From Proteiniphilum sp. UBA4084 (GTDB taxonomy: Bacteria; Bacteroidota; Bacteroidia; Bacteroidales; Dysgonomonadaceae), in NCBI GenBank assembly GCA_002383605.1, contig DFYK01000001.1:1-28596 (forward strand): a stretch of 28,596 bases of DNA, read 5' to 3'. The notes under the pieces are model-generated. The model was given only the letters and a program-made list of their open reading frames with translations, searched no databases and had not been told where the DNA came from. Each line of letters opens with the position of its first letter. Within the stretch, counting starts at the first letter, position 1. The translations under genes and the position numbers were made by a program. This document shows positions 18,027 through 24,460 of the stretch, in pieces.

Positions 18027-18659
18027 ATGACTAAACTTGAAACCCTTTACAATTCCATTCGAGGTTTGAAAGAATTAGGCTTGCCGCTGAATGAAGAAAC
18101 GCTGCGAGCGGTAGATGAGATGGAAGAAGAACTGATTAGAAACGAGATTATACCTCGGCTCTCAGAAAGTATTGAGCCGATTATTACCAAAATAGAACGA
18201 CCGATCGTTTTGGTGGTAGATTATATTCCTGATGAACAGCTATCGGTACGACTCACCCGTAAAAAAGTAATTACCGACGAGCAGGATACCAAGAAGTATG
18301 AGTTAATAAGTAAATCGAAAGAGTCAAAAACCGGAAAGAGTATTACTTCGGCACCCAAAAGCAAGAAGACTAAATTAGCGGTAACATTTCGTGATGGTAC
18401 AAAAATACAACATCACTATGCTTATGAGACCCTTTTGGCCGTAATTGAGAAAATTGGGCCAGAGCGCATCGCATCGCTTAATATAAAATGGCTTGGGCTA
18501 CCACTGGTTTCCAAACAAAAAGACGACTTTTATAATCAACACGAGATATCCGGTGGATGGCTGGTAGTAACTCATTCCGCAACAATTACCAAACGACAAC
18601 AGTTGGAGAAAATATCCAAACAATTAAATCTTGGGTTAAAGATTGATATTATCGAATGA
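18027..18659 (+). CDS. Hypothetical protein of the defence island
   Basis: I do not recognise this 210-aa protein. Residues 1-60 are helical and acidic, 58-90 look like two or three beta strands, 94-116 form a lysine/serine-rich linker, and 117-210 form a compact alpha/beta domain with FRDGTKIQHHYAYETLLAVI and a WLGLPLVS segment. No catalytic motif, signal peptide or membrane segment is visible. The basic linker and position suggest nucleic-acid binding, but that is a guess. The ATG at 18027 is chosen because the earlier in-frame start would be a TTG inside an inverted repeat. It lies 129 bases after the nuclease gene and before the toxin promoter, so it belongs to the first operon or stands alone. 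Confidence 0.75.
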   Translation: MTKLETLYNSIRGLKELGLPLNEETLRAVDEMEEELIRNEIIPRLSESIEPIITKIERPIVLVVDYIPDEQLSVRLTRKKVITDEQDTKKYELISKSKESKTGKSITSAPKSKKTKLAVTFRDGTKIQHHYAYETLLAVIEKIGPERIASLNIKWLGLPLVSKQKDDFYNQHEISGGWLVVTHSATITKRQQLEKISKQLNLGLKIDIIE

Positions 18660-18685
18660 AAAACTATTTTACTAAGTTATTATTT

Positions 18686-18723
18686 AGTTGATAATATTGG
18701 ATTATATAAATAAAATATCAACT
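18686..18723. repeat. Inverted repeat AGTTGATA/TATCAACT
   Basis: An 8-base perfect inverted repeat (18686-18693 and 18716-18723) with a 22-base AT-rich loop is followed by TTTTAG. It could be a weak terminator for the upstream gene or an operator just ahead of the toxin promoter at 18730. Confidence 0.35.
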
Positions 18724-18729
18724 TTTTAG

Positions 18730-18760
18730 TTGTACATGTAAACATTATACCATATCTTTG
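18730..18760 (+). promoter_or_regulatory. Toxin-antitoxin promoter with internal palindrome
   Basis: TTG (18730-18732), exactly 20 bases, TATCTTTG (18753-18760) is a full match to the Bacteroides promoter pattern. The palindrome TACATGTA (18733-18740) lies directly after the -33 element, where a bound antitoxin would block polymerase. The transcript would begin only about 4-7 bases before the toxin ATG. Confidence 0.65.
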
Positions 18761-18770
18761 CGTTATCATA

Positions 18771-19127
18771 ATGACAACCAAACAAGACGTTGAGAAGTTC
18801 TTGGAAGAGATCAGGGCCAAAGAAGCTTGCGGTGTGATAACTTTTATGTTCCTGAACCAACGGGAAAAGAATGCACAGGCATTGCTCGATTTGGACATCC
18901 CTCCTGATAAACGGAAGGAAGTAATTTTGCAATTGAAGGCTGAAGATTTCTACAGGATAGAAGAAGGAGTCTATCAGGAGCAATACGAAATGGTGGCTTT
19001 CGGTAAAATTGTAAAAGGTATTGAAGTGTATATAAAAATCTCTGTCACCAAAAGAAACGTAATATGTATCTCATTTCATAAAGCGGAGTTTCCCATCATT
19101 TATCCTTTTAAGATTAAAATTGAATAA
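18771..19127 (+). CDS. MqsR-family toxin (probable mRNA interferase)
   Basis: This 118-aa protein resembles MqsR-type toxins, RelE-fold endoribonucleases that cut mRNA. It has a helical N-terminus (DVEKFLEEIRAK), a KAEDFYRIEEG segment, and closing strands EVYIKISV and ICISFHKAEFPIIYPFK, as in Bacteroidota MqsR-like proteins. Catalytic residues cannot be assigned safely by eye. It is the first gene after a near-consensus promoter and 2 bases ahead of its antitoxin; the toxin-first order is the one known for mqsRA. Assignment is by pattern and neighbourhood, moderately sure. Confidence 0.72.
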   Translation: MTTKQDVEKFLEEIRAKEACGVITFMFLNQREKNAQALLDLDIPPDKRKEVILQLKAEDFYRIEEGVYQEQYEMVAFGKIVKGIEVYIKISVTKRNVICISFHKAEFPIIYPFKIKIE

Positions 19128-19129
19128 CA

Positions 19130-20122
19130 ATGTTAAGTCCGTTTACAGAGAAAGAAATGATTGTTCGTAAGGAATGGCGTGATATGACATTCCGGAAAGA
19201 AACGTTCAAGGTATGTTTTCATACGTGGAAGTGTGAAGATACGGGGGAAGAGTTCGAAGATGAACATTTTGCACAATTGAATTACAACCAGATTATCAAT
19301 CAGTATAGGGAAAAATATCATATTCCCTATCCCGATGAGATAAAATCCATTCGGGAAAAATATGATTTATCGGCAATAAAAATGTCACATGTTTTGGGAT
19401 TCGGGGACAACACATACCGGCAATATGAAGCGGGAGAGGTACCTACTCAAGCCAATGCCCGATTGATTCAAATGGCTGCCGATCCGAGTAAATTTCTCGA
19501 TATGATTGATCTTTCTTTCGTATTGGAAGGTAGTGCACTGGAAAAAGCAAGACACAATGCAGAAAAATTGATTGATAAGGTTGATAAGGAAGAAATAGTA
19601 GTCAGAAATTATCTTTTTGAGGGTAAACGGCGAGGTAGGTTCACCGGATTTGGAAAGCCGAATTTTGAGAAATTTGTTGAAATGATTATCTTTTTCTGCA
19701 TCAATCAGCGACCGTGGAAAACGAAGTTGAACAAGTTGTTGTTTTATGCGGATTTTACCTTTTTCAAAGAATATGGTATCTCCATGAGCGGATCGGAGTA
19801 TTACGCGATTGATATGGGTCCCGTTCCGGATAATTTTAATAGTATTTTTGAACATCTGGCAAAAACTGAACTGTTGAAAGTGTACAACAAAGCATTTTCT
19901 AATGGGGGAGAGGGGCAAAAGTATTTTCCTGTAAGAGAGTTCAATGATAAATTATTTGAAGAGGCAGAGCTGGAAATACTGCAAAGTATCAATAACAAAT
20001 TCAAAGATTTCTCTACCCAGGAAATGATTGATTTAAGCCACGAAGAGATCGGTTGGCAGCAGAATTCCGACAATCCGCATCAACCGATTGATTATTTGTA
20101 TGCATTTGAGTTAAAGAATTAG
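19130..20122 (+). CDS. MqsA-like HTH antitoxin fused to Panacea (DUF4065/SocA-like) domain
   Basis: This 330-aa protein has three parts. Residues 18-45 resemble the zinc-binding start of MqsA (WKCEDTGEEFED), but only one cysteine of the usual set remains, so zinc binding is probably lost. Residues about 65-105 are an XRE-type helix-turn-helix (IREKYDLSAIKMSHVLGFG, then YRQYEAGEVP). Residues about 180-330 match the Panacea/DUF4065 fold (TKLNKLLFYADFTFFKEYG, then YYAIDMGPVPDNF), a domain known to neutralise many unrelated toxins. It should bind the toxin and repress its own promoter, perhaps at TACATGTA in 18733-18740. Spacing is 2 bases from the toxin and 7 from the next gene. Confidence 0.8.
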   Translation: MLSPFTEKEMIVRKEWRDMTFRKETFKVCFHTWKCEDTGEEFEDEHFAQLNYNQIINQYREKYHIPYPDEIKSIREKYDLSAIKMSHVLGFGDNTYRQYEAGEVPTQANARLIQMAADPSKFLDMIDLSFVLEGSALEKARHNAEKLIDKVDKEEIVVRNYLFEGKRRGRFTGFGKPNFEKFVEMIIFFCINQRPWKTKLNKLLFYADFTFFKEYGISMSGSEYYAIDMGPVPDNFNSIFEHLAKTELLKVYNKAFSNGGEGQKYFPVREFNDKLFEEAELEILQSINNKFKDFSTQEMIDLSHEEIGWQQNSDNPHQPIDYLYAFELKN

Positions 20123-20129
20123 TATTCAA

Positions 20130-20600
20130 ATGGATTTGCCCTTTCTTGGAAATAAAGATTTGCTGAAATTACCAAAAACAGCCTTTTTGAGCAGCAGAGA
20201 AATTTCTCCGGCAGCCATACTGAAATGTTATGACTGGGCTACAGAGGAACGGGATAAAGGTACGTGCGTGATCAGCGGTTTCCATTCTCCATTAGAGAAA
20301 GATGTCTTAAATTTTTTACTTAAAGGAAAGCAACCCTTCATATTGGTAATAGGAAGGGCGCTTTACAAACAAATCCCAGATCTTTTACAAAGCCCTTTGA
20401 AAGAGAATAGACTTCTACTTATTTCACCTGTTTCGCAGACCATAATGCGTCAATCCCGACAAAGTTGTTTTACTCGAAATAATTTTATCGTTGATATCGC
20501 AGATAAAGTTGTCTTCGGAGCTTTAGATGAAAAAGGTAGTCTCTATCGCTTATATCTAGAAGCCAAGGCAAAAGGGAAATCCGTAGAAATAATTAGTTGA
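20130..20600 (+). CDS. Stand-alone DprA/SLOG-fold protein
   Basis: This 156-aa protein resembles the core Rossmann-like domain of DprA/Smf, part of the SLOG superfamily. Matching elements are CVISGFHSPLEKDVLNFLL (nucleotide-binding first strand and helix), FILVIGRALYK, LLLISPVS, and near the end FTRNNFIVDIADKVVFGA with a small-residue turn DEKGSL, which parallels the RN-I-I-x-x-L-S-D-x-V motif of DprA. It lacks the extra N- and C-terminal domains of the transformation protein. SLOG proteins in defence loci are thought to bind or sense nucleotides. It starts 7 bases after the Panacea antitoxin and probably forms a third member of that operon. No clear terminator follows it. Confidence 0.7.
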   Translation: MDLPFLGNKDLLKLPKTAFLSSREISPAAILKCYDWATEERDKGTCVISGFHSPLEKDVLNFLLKGKQPFILVIGRALYKQIPDLLQSPLKENRLLLISPVSQTIMRQSRQSCFTRNNFIVDIADKVVFGALDEKGSLYRLYLEAKAKGKSVEIIS

Positions 20601-20632
20601 AACGGGAATAATCAAGGCGACCATTAACCTGC

Positions 20633-21868
20633 TTAATTCTCATAAGACAGCAACCGTCTGTCGCCTTCCAGCTTACGCAGGTGGGTGATGTCCTGTGTCA
20701 CTTCCATTACGCCGAGGTACTCTCCCTCTTTTCCACGTACGGCATAATATTCTATCACAACAAACCGCTCCTTTTGGAATCCCGAGATCCAGAACATGGC
20801 CTTGCTCTCTTTTCCGCTCTTGAAATCTTTCAGAATCTGCTCCACCACGTGCACGCTTCCGGGTGGATGGCACATCCGCACATCGCGGCCGATGATGGAA
20901 CGGTTTCGCTCGAACACCCTGTTGGGGCTGTGCGAGAAGAACCGCACTTTGTCGTGTTTGTCCACGAAGGTGATGTCGAAAGGAAGATGCAGGAAGAGTG
21001 CCTCCAGCTCCTCGGTATTGAAAGCGCCGGAAGAAAGCCTGATACCCCCCGACTCGGCATATTCCAGCTTTTCCACTTTCGCTCTCTGTGGATGCCATTC
21101 CTCTTCCGGATCATACAGACAATACCCGAACTCGGGCGTCTCCATATAGACTCTGTACCACTCTTCCTCCGAAAGGGTATCCATGGCCATGGGAAAAAGG
21201 ATCTCCTCCTCCTTCATGATCATGCCGGCGATCATCTCCACGGCATGATCCAGTGCGGGCAACCCCGTTGCACGGAATGTGTCGGCCGATGAAACCGGTG
21301 AGGTAAGTACCTCGTGTGCCTTATTTAGCAACTCCCGTGTCTCGTCGTGTTTGCCCCACATCACCTTGGGAGGGCCTGTGATCAGGTGTTTCTCCAGGAA
21401 GGGAAAAAGCAGGTACTCCTTGCGCCTGTAATGCTTGTCGACGTCGGAGAAATTGTTGAAGAGGGTACGTAGCTGCATCAGGTAGCCTGGCAACTGGGCA
21501 TCTTGGATGTCGTCGAGCTTCTTTTTAACCTCCTTGTAGGCCTCAATCTCCTTTTCCAGGGCACGGTTCTCCTGCCGGAAAGTGTCTACCGGGTGGCCTG
21601 AAGGGATATCCTTGGCCCCCTGCAGGTCGATGCTCCCGTCGAGTACTGCCGTGTGCAGGTCGCAGAAATCAAGAATCTCCTTTTCGGAGAGGGTGTTGCT
21701 GTTGATCAGCTCCTGCTCCACTTCCACCACCTCGTTGTAAGGGATATTTTTCAGTGCGCTGATCAGATGGCGGCGCAGCAGTGCCGGGTTTCCACCGTTA
21801 TGCAGTTCAAGAAGGAGATGTTTTAGTTGCTCCTTACGCTGTGTTGCGTTGTTTATAAATTCACTCAT
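20633..21868 (-). CDS. DUF438 / hemerythrin / PAS domain protein
   Basis: This 411-aa cytoplasmic protein has an N-terminal DUF438 region (about 10-90), a hemerythrin-like four-helix domain with likely metal ligands in GHPVD (91-95), HYRRKE (146-151), WGKHD (171-175) and EEEILFP (220-226), and a C-terminal PAS domain (about 285-400). Proteins of this layout are thought to sense oxygen, NO or redox state through a di-iron site or a PAS cofactor; no output domain is fused. It starts 11 bases after hcp on the same strand and is almost certainly cotranscribed with it, which points to a part in the response to nitric oxide or oxygen. The exact function is not established. Confidence 0.88.
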   Translation of the reverse strand: MSEFINNATQRKEQLKHLLLELHNGGNPALLRRHLISALKNIPYNEVVEVEQELINSNTLSEKEILDFCDLHTAVLDGSIDLQGAKDIPSGHPVDTFRQENRALEKEIEAYKEVKKKLDDIQDAQLPGYLMQLRTLFNNFSDVDKHYRRKEYLLFPFLEKHLITGPPKVMWGKHDETRELLNKAHEVLTSPVSSADTFRATGLPALDHAVEMIAGMIMKEEEILFPMAMDTLSEEEWYRVYMETPEFGYCLYDPEEEWHPQRAKVEKLEYAESGGIRLSSGAFNTEELEALFLHLPFDITFVDKHDKVRFFSHSPNRVFERNRSIIGRDVRMCHPPGSVHVVEQILKDFKSGKESKAMFWISGFQKERFVVIEYYAVRGKEGEYLGVMEVTQDITHLRKLEGDRRLLSYEN

Positions 21869-21879
21869 AGTTGTTCTTT

Positions 21880-23565
21880 TCAGGCGTTTACACTTTGTTG
21901 TTGTTTTTGTCCGCCCATCAGTATCCTCATATCCTCATCCACCGTGGTGATACCTGAGATGCCGAAATTGTTTACCAGCACGTTCACCACATTGGGAGAG
22001 AGAAATGCCGGCAGGGTGGGGCCGAGGTGAATATTTTTTACCCCCAGGGAGAGCAGCGCCAGCAATACAATCACCGCCTTCTGTTCGTACCAGGCTATGT
22101 TGTAGGCAATGGGCAGGTCGTTCAGGTCATCCAGGCCGAAAGCCTCTTTCAATGCCAGCGCAATCTTTACCAGCGAGTAGCTGTCGTTGCACTGCCCCGC
22201 ATCCAGTACGCGGGGAATTCCGTTAATGTCGCCCAGCGGCAGTTTGTTGTAACGGTACTTGGCGCAGCCGGCAGTGAGGATCACCGTATCCTTGGGCATA
22301 TTTTCCGCAAACTCGGTATAGTAGTTGCGCCCTTTCATCCGGCCGTCGCATCCTCCCATGACGAAGAACTTGCGGATGGCCCCCGTCTTCACTGCCTCCA
22401 CCACCTTGTCGGCGAGTGCGATTACCTGGTTGTGTGCAAAACCTCCTGTGATCTCTCCGGTTTCAATCTCTTCCGGGGCGGCACATCGTTTGGCGTGTTC
22501 AATCAGCACCGAGAAATCCTTGGGTTTCCCATCCGTCCTGTTGCCGATATGTTTGAAGCCTTCAAATCCCGAGGCTCCCGTGGTATACACCCTGTCGGTG
22601 TAGGTCGATGATTTTTTTGGCGGCACGATGCAGTTGGTGGTGAACAGGATCACGCCGTTGAAATGTTCAAAGTCCTCGGTCTGGTGCCACCACGAGCTGC
22701 CGTAGTTACCCACGAAGTGGCTGTATTTCTTGAAAGCGGGATAATAGTTTGTCGGGAGCATCTCGCTGTGGGTATACACATCCACGCCGGTACCTTCGGT
22801 TTGTTTCAACAGTTCTTCCATGTCCTTCAAGTCGTGTCCGCTGATGAGGATACCCGGGTTGTTGCGTACGCCCAGGTTCACCTTCGTGATCTCCGGATGT
22901 CCGTAGCTCGAGGTGTTGGCCTTGTCGAGCAGCGCCATCACCTCGACCCCCTGTCTGCCTGTCTCCAGCACGAGTGCCGTCAGTGTATCCACGGAAAGGG
23001 TATCGTTGGTGACGGCCACCAGTGCCTTTTGCATAAATGCATAGATGCTCTCCTGTTCATATTGCAGGTTGAACGCATGTTCCGCATAGGCAGCCATTCC
23101 CTTTAGTCCGTAGGTGACCAGTTCACGCAGCGAACGGACATCTTCGTCCCTACTGGCCAGCACACCCACCTGGAGTGCTTTTTCTGCCATTTCATCCTCG
23201 GTGTCACCGCTCCAGAAAGCTCCCTCGTAGGTGATTCCTTCCACGCTTCCTCCAGCGGAGATCAGACGCTCTTTGGCAGCGTTCCGCATCTCGTATGCCA
23301 TCAGGATGCGGGTAATGAACCTGTTCTTGTCGAAATTGGCATTGGTGATCGTCATGAACAGGCTGTCTGTAATAAACCGGTTGATCTGGGGAATCTCTAT
23401 CCCAAGTGCTCTCAGGCGTACCGTGTAGTGGGATATCCCTTTACAGAGAAACAGCAACAGGTCCTGCATGTTGGCCACGTCGGCCGTTTTCCCACAGACA
23501 CCCTTTACCGTGCAGCCCTCGTTTCTACTGGTTTCCTGACACTGATAACAAAACATTTTTTCCAT
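21880..23565 (-). CDS. hcp: Hybrid cluster protein (hydroxylamine/NO reductase)
   Basis: Hcp carries a 4Fe-2S-2O hybrid cluster and a second iron-sulfur cluster and is linked to detoxifying NO or hydroxylamine in the cytoplasm. The 561-aa protein has the N-terminal C6-x2-C9-x8-C18-x5-C24 pattern of class I (anaerobe-type, 4Fe-4S) enzymes. All hybrid-cluster ligands are present with this start: H244, E268, C312, C406, C434, C459 and E494, with K496. These positions fall on the numbering I recall for the Desulfovibrio enzyme, which supports the ATG at 23565 (MEKMFCYQCQ) over the earlier start. It is the first gene of an operon with the DUF438 gene and divergent from an HcpR-like regulator. Confidence 0.95.
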   Translation of the reverse strand: MEKMFCYQCQETSRNEGCTVKGVCGKTADVANMQDLLLFLCKGISHYTVRLRALGIEIPQINRFITDSLFMTITNANFDKNRFITRILMAYEMRNAAKERLISAGGSVEGITYEGAFWSGDTEDEMAEKALQVGVLASRDEDVRSLRELVTYGLKGMAAYAEHAFNLQYEQESIYAFMQKALVAVTNDTLSVDTLTALVLETGRQGVEVMALLDKANTSSYGHPEITKVNLGVRNNPGILISGHDLKDMEELLKQTEGTGVDVYTHSEMLPTNYYPAFKKYSHFVGNYGSSWWHQTEDFEHFNGVILFTTNCIVPPKKSSTYTDRVYTTGASGFEGFKHIGNRTDGKPKDFSVLIEHAKRCAAPEEIETGEITGGFAHNQVIALADKVVEAVKTGAIRKFFVMGGCDGRMKGRNYYTEFAENMPKDTVILTAGCAKYRYNKLPLGDINGIPRVLDAGQCNDSYSLVKIALALKEAFGLDDLNDLPIAYNIAWYEQKAVIVLLALLSLGVKNIHLGPTLPAFLSPNVVNVLVNNFGISGITTVDEDMRILMGGQKQQQSVNA

Positions 23566-23604
23566 ATATGATTTTATTTTTGTGGTGATTTCCGATAACC
23601 GCCG

Positions 23605-23612
23605 CAAAATTA
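23605..23612 (-). promoter_or_regulatory. -7 element of the hcp promoter
   Basis: TAATTTTG on the minus strand matches TAnnTTTG. The transcript start would be near 23600, about 35 bases before the hcp ATG. No good TTG is at the -33 position, as expected for an activator-dependent promoter; a palindrome occupies the -41 region. Confidence 0.55.
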
Positions 23613-23633
23613 ACGTTTCACTGTCGCGATTTT

Positions 23634-23649
23634 TGTAACCTGAGTTACA
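23634..23649. promoter_or_regulatory. Palindromic operator, probable HcpR site
   Basis: TGTAAC, 4 bases, GTTACA is a perfect inverted repeat of the size bound by Crp/Fnr-family dimers. Its centre (23641.5) lies about 40-42 bases upstream of the predicted hcp transcript start, the classic class II activator position. Relative to the regulator's own promoter it lies at about -70. Confidence 0.7.
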
Positions 23650-23697
23650 CTCCAGTGCGTTTAACAGATTTTAATTATTATATTTTTTTATTTATTC

Positions 23698-23705
23698 TAT
23701 CTTTG
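23698..23705 (+). promoter_or_regulatory. -7 element of the regulator (hcpR) promoter
   Basis: TATCTTTG matches TAnnTTTG and lies 15 bases before the ATG at 23721. The -33 region is only AT-rich, with no TTG. Confidence 0.5.
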
Positions 23706-23720
23706 TAAACAAACAAAACA

Positions 23721-24386
23721 ATGGCTGCATACGATTTATCCTCCTGCCCGCTTTTCTTTCATCTCTCACCCGGGGAGACGAATGATATTCTTTCACGCGC
23801 TGTGGAAGAAGAACGCAGGGTGGAAAAAGGTCATTATGTGGTGAGGCAGGGCGATCCGGTACAGAATCTTTTTCTGCTGGTGGAGGGACTGGTCCGCACC
23901 GAGATGGTGACCAAGGAAGGCAATGTGCTGGAGATAGAATTCATCGAGTCTGTGCGGCCACTCGCGCCTGCCTTTCTGGTGGCTGCGGAGAGCCGTTATC
24001 CCGTAGATGTGATCACCATGGAAGAGACCGTTTTCTACGTGATCCCCAAATCATCGTGGTTGAAGGAGATGATGCGGAATGAAACGCTGATGACCAACTT
24101 TATGCGGGTCAGCTCCAATATGGCCGTCTTCCTTTCCAAGAAGGTACAGATGATGTCGATCAAAAGCCTGAGAGGCAAGTTGTCGCTCTATATCCTTGAA
24201 AATACCGATCTCCGGGATCCCTCGTTCATATTAAGGAGAACACAGTCGCAGCTGGCCGAGTATTTCGGAGTGCAGCGCCCTTCGCTGGCACGTACATTGG
24301 GTGAACTGATCCGTGAAGGAGCCATCCGGTTATATAAAAGAGAGCTTACCGTGCTCGACCGGCGAAAACTTGAGGAGATGGTATGA
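23721..24386 (+). CDS. hcpR: Crp/Fnr-family regulator, HcpR-like
   Basis: This 221-aa protein has a cyclic-nucleotide-binding-type effector domain (about 10-125, with KGHYVVRQGDPVQNLFLLVEG), a dimer helix (about 125-160) and a winged helix-turn-helix (about 173-204, TQSQLAEYFGVQRPSLARTLGEL). Only one cysteine (C9) is present, so it cannot hold the four-cysteine iron-sulfur cluster of Fnr. HcpR proteins in related anaerobes, including Porphyromonas gingivalis, activate hcp in response to NO using heme. The gene is divergent from hcp with a palindrome between them, which supports this role. The symbol is given by context and homology, not by a test of ligand binding. Confidence 0.82.
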   Translation: MAAYDLSSCPLFFHLSPGETNDILSRAVEEERRVEKGHYVVRQGDPVQNLFLLVEGLVRTEMVTKEGNVLEIEFIESVRPLAPAFLVAAESRYPVDVITMEETVFYVIPKSSWLKEMMRNETLMTNFMRVSSNMAVFLSKKVQMMSIKSLRGKLSLYILENTDLRDPSFILRRTQSQLAEYFGVQRPSLARTLGELIREGAIRLYKRELTVLDRRKLEEMV

Positions 24387-24408
24387 GGGATTAACCGAAT
24401 TAAAATCC

Positions 24409-24416
24409 TATATTTG
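24409..24416 (+). promoter_or_regulatory. -7 element for the oxidoreductase gene
   Basis: TATATTTG matches TAnnTTTG and lies 44 bases before the ATG at 24461, just after the regulator's stop codon. It suggests that the oxidoreductase is transcribed separately from the regulator. No clear TTG upstream. Confidence 0.45.
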
Positions 24417-24460
24417 CCAAAGGAAAGAAAAAAGTTACATTCATAAATTATTTCTAAGTC

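Larger units (their letters stand above)
9600..20620 (+). other. AT-rich accessory (probable defence) island
   Basis: All seven genes between the mdh terminator and the nitrosative-stress unit lie on the + strand, and their base composition differs sharply from both flanks. One 60-base line in the hppA coding region (6781) is roughly two-thirds G+C, whereas lines I counted at 15361, 16441 and 16981 have 32, 30 and 27 percent. Contents: PLD-SNF2 helicase, Eco57I-like methyltransferase, PD-(D/E)XK nuclease, unknown protein, MqsR-like toxin, MqsA/Panacea antitoxin and a SLOG/DprA-like protein. I see no integrase, transposase, tRNA or flanking direct repeats, so the route of acquisition is not visible. 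Confidence 0.75.

Noticed and set aside
20130..20600. Genuine competence DprA
   Set aside because: At 156 aa it holds only the core Rossmann-like domain, and it sits in a toxin-antitoxin operon; a stand-alone SLOG protein is the better call.
21880..23565. Class II (E. coli type) hybrid cluster protein
   Set aside because: The N-terminal cysteine spacing is C-x2-C-x8-C-x5-C, which fits class I, not the longer class II spacing.
23721..24386. Fnr-type oxygen sensor
   Set aside because: Only one cysteine is present, so a four-cysteine Fe-S cluster is not possible; the context with hcp favours an HcpR-like regulator.
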